Below are positions 61,133 to 64,000 of a DNA stretch of 64,000 bases, in pieces. The stretch's first letter is position 1; every line of letters starts with the position of its first letter. Where the stretch lies: positions 124,001 to 188,000 of the forward strand of contig NZ_NGNR01000001.1 in assembly GCF_002198115.1 (NCBI RefSeq), given 5' to 3'. The stretch comes from Robiginitalea sediminis (GTDB taxonomy: Bacteria; Bacteroidota; Bacteroidia; Flavobacteriales; Flavobacteriaceae). The notes beneath the pieces were generated by a model. That model was not told the DNA's origin, searched no databases, and saw only the letters and a list, made by a program, of their open reading frames with translations. The translations under genes were made by a program, and so were the position numbers.

Positions 61133-63442
61133 CTAGCGGACTTCAACGGTTTCCCCAGGAGTGAGGACCACCCGCTTGTCGTTGACCCGGATGGACATTT
61201 CCTCCTTCCCTTCCAGTCGGAAACTACTGCCTCCGGCGGTAACCGTCACTTTCAGAATCCGATGGCGGAAATTGATCTTGAAGGAATAGGAGTCCCACTG
61301 TTTCGGGATACGCGGGCTGAAATGGAGTTTGTCGTTCAGGACGCGCATGCCCCCGAAACCTTCCACAATACTCATCCAGGTCCCGGCCATGGAGGTGATG
61401 TGAAGGCCCTCGTGGACCTCTTTGTTGTAATCGTCCAGGTCCAGGCGCGAGGTCCTCAGGTAAAAGGCGTAGGCCTGTTCCATCCGGTTGAGCCTGGCCG
61501 CCTGTATGGCGTGCACACAGGGGGAAAGGGAAGACTCATGGACCGTAAAAGGCTCGTAGAAGTCGAAGTGCTTCTCGAGTTGCTCCAGGGTGAAATGGTC
61601 TTCGAAGAAATAGAAGCCCTGCAGGGTATCCGCTTGTTTGATGTAGGGTGAACGCAGGATACGGTCCCAGGACCATTTCTGGTTAAGCGGCCGCTCCTTG
61701 CGGTCCAGCTTGGAAACCGGGACCAGTTCCTTGTCCAGGAAACCATCCTGCTGGAGGAAGACCCCATGTGCTTCCGAATAGGGGAAATACATGTTCTCGG
61801 CCACCTTGGACCAGGCCTTGGTCTCCGCCTCGGTCAGGTGGCAAACGCCAATTACCCGGTCGTAATCGTCCGGGTAACCCTCTTTTACCTTGGCGAGCTG
61901 TTCCAGGCAGAAACGGATGCACCACCGGGCAATGTAGTTGGTGTACCAGTTGTTGTTGACATTGTTCTCGTATTCGTTGGGACCTGTAACTCCAAGGATC
62001 ACGTATTTTTTCCGGTTTTCGGAGTACGAGGCCCGCTGGTGCCAGAACCGGGCAATGGCCACCAAAACTTCCAGCCCCATTTCCGGGATGTAGGTATAGT
62101 CCCCGGTAAAGCGATAGTAGTTGTAAATGGCAAAAGCGATGGCCCCGTTGCGGTGGATTTCCTCGAAGGTAATCTCCCATTCGTTGTGGCATTCCTCCCC
62201 GTTCATGGTCACCATGGGGTACAGGGCTGCCCCGCCTGAGAAGCCGAGCTTCTCGGCATTCTCAATGGCCTTGTCCAGCTGGTTGTACCGGTACTTGAGC
62301 AAATTCCGCGCCACGTGCTGGTTCTTGGTAGCCATGTAAAACGGGATGCAATAGGCTTCGGTATCCCAATAGGTACTGCCACCGTATTTCTCCCCGGTAA
62401 ACCCTTTGGGCCCGATGTTCAGGCGGGAGTCCCGCCCGGTGTAGGTTTGGTTCAGGTGCAGGATATTGAACCGGATCCCCTGCTGGGCCTTCACATCTCC
62501 TCCTATGGTGATGTCGCTCATTTCCCAGACCGCAGCCCAGGCATCGCGCTGCTCCTGAAGCAGGGTTTCAAAACCGGCCTTCAGGGCGGAATCCAGGTTG
62601 GCATCCGCCGCAGCCTCGAGGTTATCCTTGGGGTGGTTCATGCCCGTAACATAACCTCCGTATTTAAAGAGTACAAGGGTTTGGCCCGCGGCCACCTGTT
62701 GCGTATACCGGTACCCGGCACGCGTGGGGCCCTCCACCGCTTCGCCGCTTTGCCCAACGGCACTGCCGTCCAGCTCCAGGCGGGAATCCATGAAGGTACA
62801 GGTGCGGAAATGGGTCTTAAGGGTGTGTGCCAGGATGTAGGCCCGGGACCCGGAGGTCCGTACCCCCGTGGTCTCCCAGAAGGGGTCGTCCCAGTTGGTA
62901 TCCTGGTTGGTAATACCGCTGTCTATATACGGTTCCAGGGTGACTTCGGCCCCCTGGTCCAGCACCCGGATTTCGTAGCGGATGGCCCCGATTTCATCCC
63001 GTTTCATGGAGAGGAAACGGCGGGCGTTTACGGCCACGGTTTTCCCGTTTTCCATTACGGCGGTAAAGGAGCGCTGGTACCAGCCTTCCTTCATATTGAG
63101 TTCCCTCCGGAAATCCTTGACGGATTTGCAAGTATGCAGGTCGAGGGGGGTACCGTCCACGGATACGGAAATACCGATCCAGTTTGGGGCATTGAGCACT
63201 TTGGCGAAATATTCGGGATATCCGTTTTTCCACCAGCCCACCCGGGTTTTGTCCGGGTAATACACCCCTCCTATATAGCTGCCCTGAAAGGTTTCACCGC
63301 TGTAATCCTCTTCGAAGTTGGCCCGCTGGCCCATGGCCCCGTTGCCAATACTGAAAAGGCTTTCGGAAGATTCTACCCGGCCGGGCTCAAATCCTTCCTC
63401 AATGATAGACCACTCATTAGGTATGATATAATCCTGATTCAT
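61133..63442 (-). CDS. mapA: Maltose phosphorylase-like GH65 enzyme
   Basis: The 769-residue protein has the three GH65 regions. The catalytic block is MNGEECHNEWEITFEEIHRNGA with IHRNGAIAFAIYNYYRFTGDY. GVTGPNEYENNVNNNWYTNY and YPMVTMNG also fit maltose phosphorylase. It splits maltose with phosphate to glucose and beta-glucose-1-phosphate. No signal peptide is seen, so it acts in the cytoplasm. The pgmB gene in front converts the product, so the pair works as one step. Other GH65 specificities (kojibiose, trehalose) are less likely. Confidence 0.9.
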   Translation of the reverse strand: MNQDYIIPNEWSIIEEGFEPGRVESSESLFSIGNGAMGQRANFEEDYSGETFQGSYIGGVYYPDKTRVGWWKNGYPEYFAKVLNAPNWIGISVSVDGTPLDLHTCKSVKDFRRELNMKEGWYQRSFTAVMENGKTVAVNARRFLSMKRDEIGAIRYEIRVLDQGAEVTLEPYIDSGITNQDTNWDDPFWETTGVRTSGSRAYILAHTLKTHFRTCTFMDSRLELDGSAVGQSGEAVEGPTRAGYRYTQQVAAGQTLVLFKYGGYVTGMNHPKDNLEAAADANLDSALKAGFETLLQEQRDAWAAVWEMSDITIGGDVKAQQGIRFNILHLNQTYTGRDSRLNIGPKGFTGEKYGGSTYWDTEAYCIPFYMATKNQHVARNLLKYRYNQLDKAIENAEKLGFSGGAALYPMVTMNGEECHNEWEITFEEIHRNGAIAFAIYNYYRFTGDYTYIPEMGLEVLVAIARFWHQRASYSENRKKYVILGVTGPNEYENNVNNNWYTNYIARWCIRFCLEQLAKVKEGYPDDYDRVIGVCHLTEAETKAWSKVAENMYFPYSEAHGVFLQQDGFLDKELVPVSKLDRKERPLNQKWSWDRILRSPYIKQADTLQGFYFFEDHFTLEQLEKHFDFYEPFTVHESSLSPCVHAIQAARLNRMEQAYAFYLRTSRLDLDDYNKEVHEGLHITSMAGTWMSIVEGFGGMRVLNDKLHFSPRIPKQWDSYSFKINFRHRILKVTVTAGGSSFRLEGKEEMSIRVNDKRVVLTPGETVEVR

Positions 63443-63462
63443 CTTTTGATGGTTTCTTGGGT

Positions 63463-64000
63463 TCAGGGACGCCCCTGGAGGAGTCCCGTAATAAAATCAC
63501 TATCAATTTCCGTAAAATCCCGGAAGACCCGGTCTGCCTCGGTAAGGACCTCCGGGTCCCCTATACCGATGCTGGTCATCCCGGCCGAGTTGGCTGCCGC
63601 GATACCGGCAAGGGCATCCTCGAAGACCACGCAGCTTGGGGCCGCTACCCCCAGGCGGGAGGCTGCAAGCTCAAAGACCTGCGGGTCCGGTTTGGCCCGG
63701 GTGGTATCGTGCCCGTCCACCACGGCGCTGAAGTATTCCGTAAGGCCCACCTTCTCCAGGATGGGCTTGGCATTCTTACTGGCAGAACCCAGGGCCATAG
63801 GCACCCCCCGGGAGCGCAGGAAATCCAGTACCCTGGGTACGTCCGGCAGAATTTCGGAGGCGTCCATTTTTGCAATGTACCCGAGGTAATCCTCGTTTTT
63901 CTCCACCAGCCAGCGGTCGAATTGCTCCTGAGACACGGTTAGCCCACCCATTTCCAGCAGGAGTTCCAGGCAGCGTTTGCGGCTTACACCCTTGAACTGC
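63463..64000 (-). CDS. pgmB: Beta-phosphoglucomutase, partial (5' end outside the window)
   Basis: The reading is open beyond the right edge: FKGVSRKRCLELLLEMGGLT precedes the part seen. The HAD motifs visible are VPMALGSASKNAKPIL (motif II Ser region), KPDPQVFELAA (motif III Lys) and CVVFEDALAGIAAANSAGM (motif IV). The DxD motif I lies outside. It turns beta-glucose-1-phosphate into glucose-6-phosphate. The stop is 20 bases upstream of the GH65 start, so the genes form one operon. Confidence 0.9.
   Translation of the reverse strand, partial: QFKGVSRKRCLELLLEMGGLTVSQEQFDRWLVEKNEDYLGYIAKMDASEILPDVPRVLDFLRSRGVPMALGSASKNAKPILEKVGLTEYFSAVVDGHDTTRAKPDPQVFELAASRLGVAAPSCVVFEDALAGIAAANSAGMTSIGIGDPEVLTEADRVFRDFTEIDSDFITGLLQGRP

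Noticed and set aside
62315-63889. 524-residue + strand open frame
   Set aside because: Antisense to the GH65 and pgmB genes, whose motifs are unmistakable; no domain is visible in it.

Overview
The window looks like chromosomal DNA of a GC-rich marine member of Flavobacteriaceae, possibly Robiginitalea or a close relative. That genus-level guess is inference from gene content and base composition. Signs of the phylum are many lipoproteins with an LxGC-type box, an LptC/LPS transport context, an ArgF'-type transcarbamylase, mevalonate-pathway kinases, and Bacteroidota-like -7 boxes (TAnnTTTG).

Layout. 1-8.0 kb: end of a GHMP kinase, then a leftward cell-envelope block (PpiD-like chaperone, CBS/CorC membrane protein, small membrane protein, lptC, TPR protein, outer-membrane protein, coaX). 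8.05-8.32 kb: a promoter, a broken tRNA-Phe copy carrying two short palindromes, and an intact tRNA-Phe(GAA). 8.33-16.6 kb: an AT-rich accessory island of mostly unknown genes. It includes two translationally coupled pairs (DUF3800 plus a small basic-tailed protein; HNH nuclease plus HIT protein) and a complete IS3-family element. 16.6-26.3 kb: aqpZ, a GH3 beta-glucosidase, a glutamine amidotransferase, two paralogous 56-residue membrane proteins, a kinase overlapping a lipoprotein ADP-ribosylglycohydrolase, and a glycosyltransferase/phosphoesterase pair. 26.3-30.3 kb: an arsenosugar-type cluster (two sugar-transferase-like proteins, purine nucleoside phosphorylase, ArsM, DUF547 protein). 30.3-39.1 kb: an amidase, a GH113-like lipoprotein, an FAD oxidoreductase plus polyferredoxin, and three glycosyltransferases. 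39.07-48.1 kb: an arginine operon headed by an arginine-rich leader peptide. 48.1-53.7 kb: BLUF photoreceptor, pseudouridine synthase, UbiA prenyltransferase, mevalonate kinase, mevalonate diphosphate decarboxylase, TspO, DUF1697. 53.7-57.3 kb: a glycerol module (glpK, glpF, glycerophosphodiesterase). 57.4-64 kb: a leftward maltodextrin operon (pgmB, GH65 phosphorylase, two GH13 enzymes).

How it works together. The arginine genes form one tightly overlapped operon (acetyltransferase, argG, argC, proC, argD, argF', argB, argE, argH), and its leader looks like an attenuator sensing charged tRNA-Arg. The maltodextrin operon would cut alpha-glucans outside the cytoplasm, phosphorolyse maltose and convert beta-glucose-1-phosphate to glucose-6-phosphate. 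The mevalonate genes and UbiA would supply and use isoprenoids. The most noteworthy items are the arginine leader, the palindrome-bearing tRNA-Phe relic at the island edge, and the two coupled pairs of unknown purpose inside the island.
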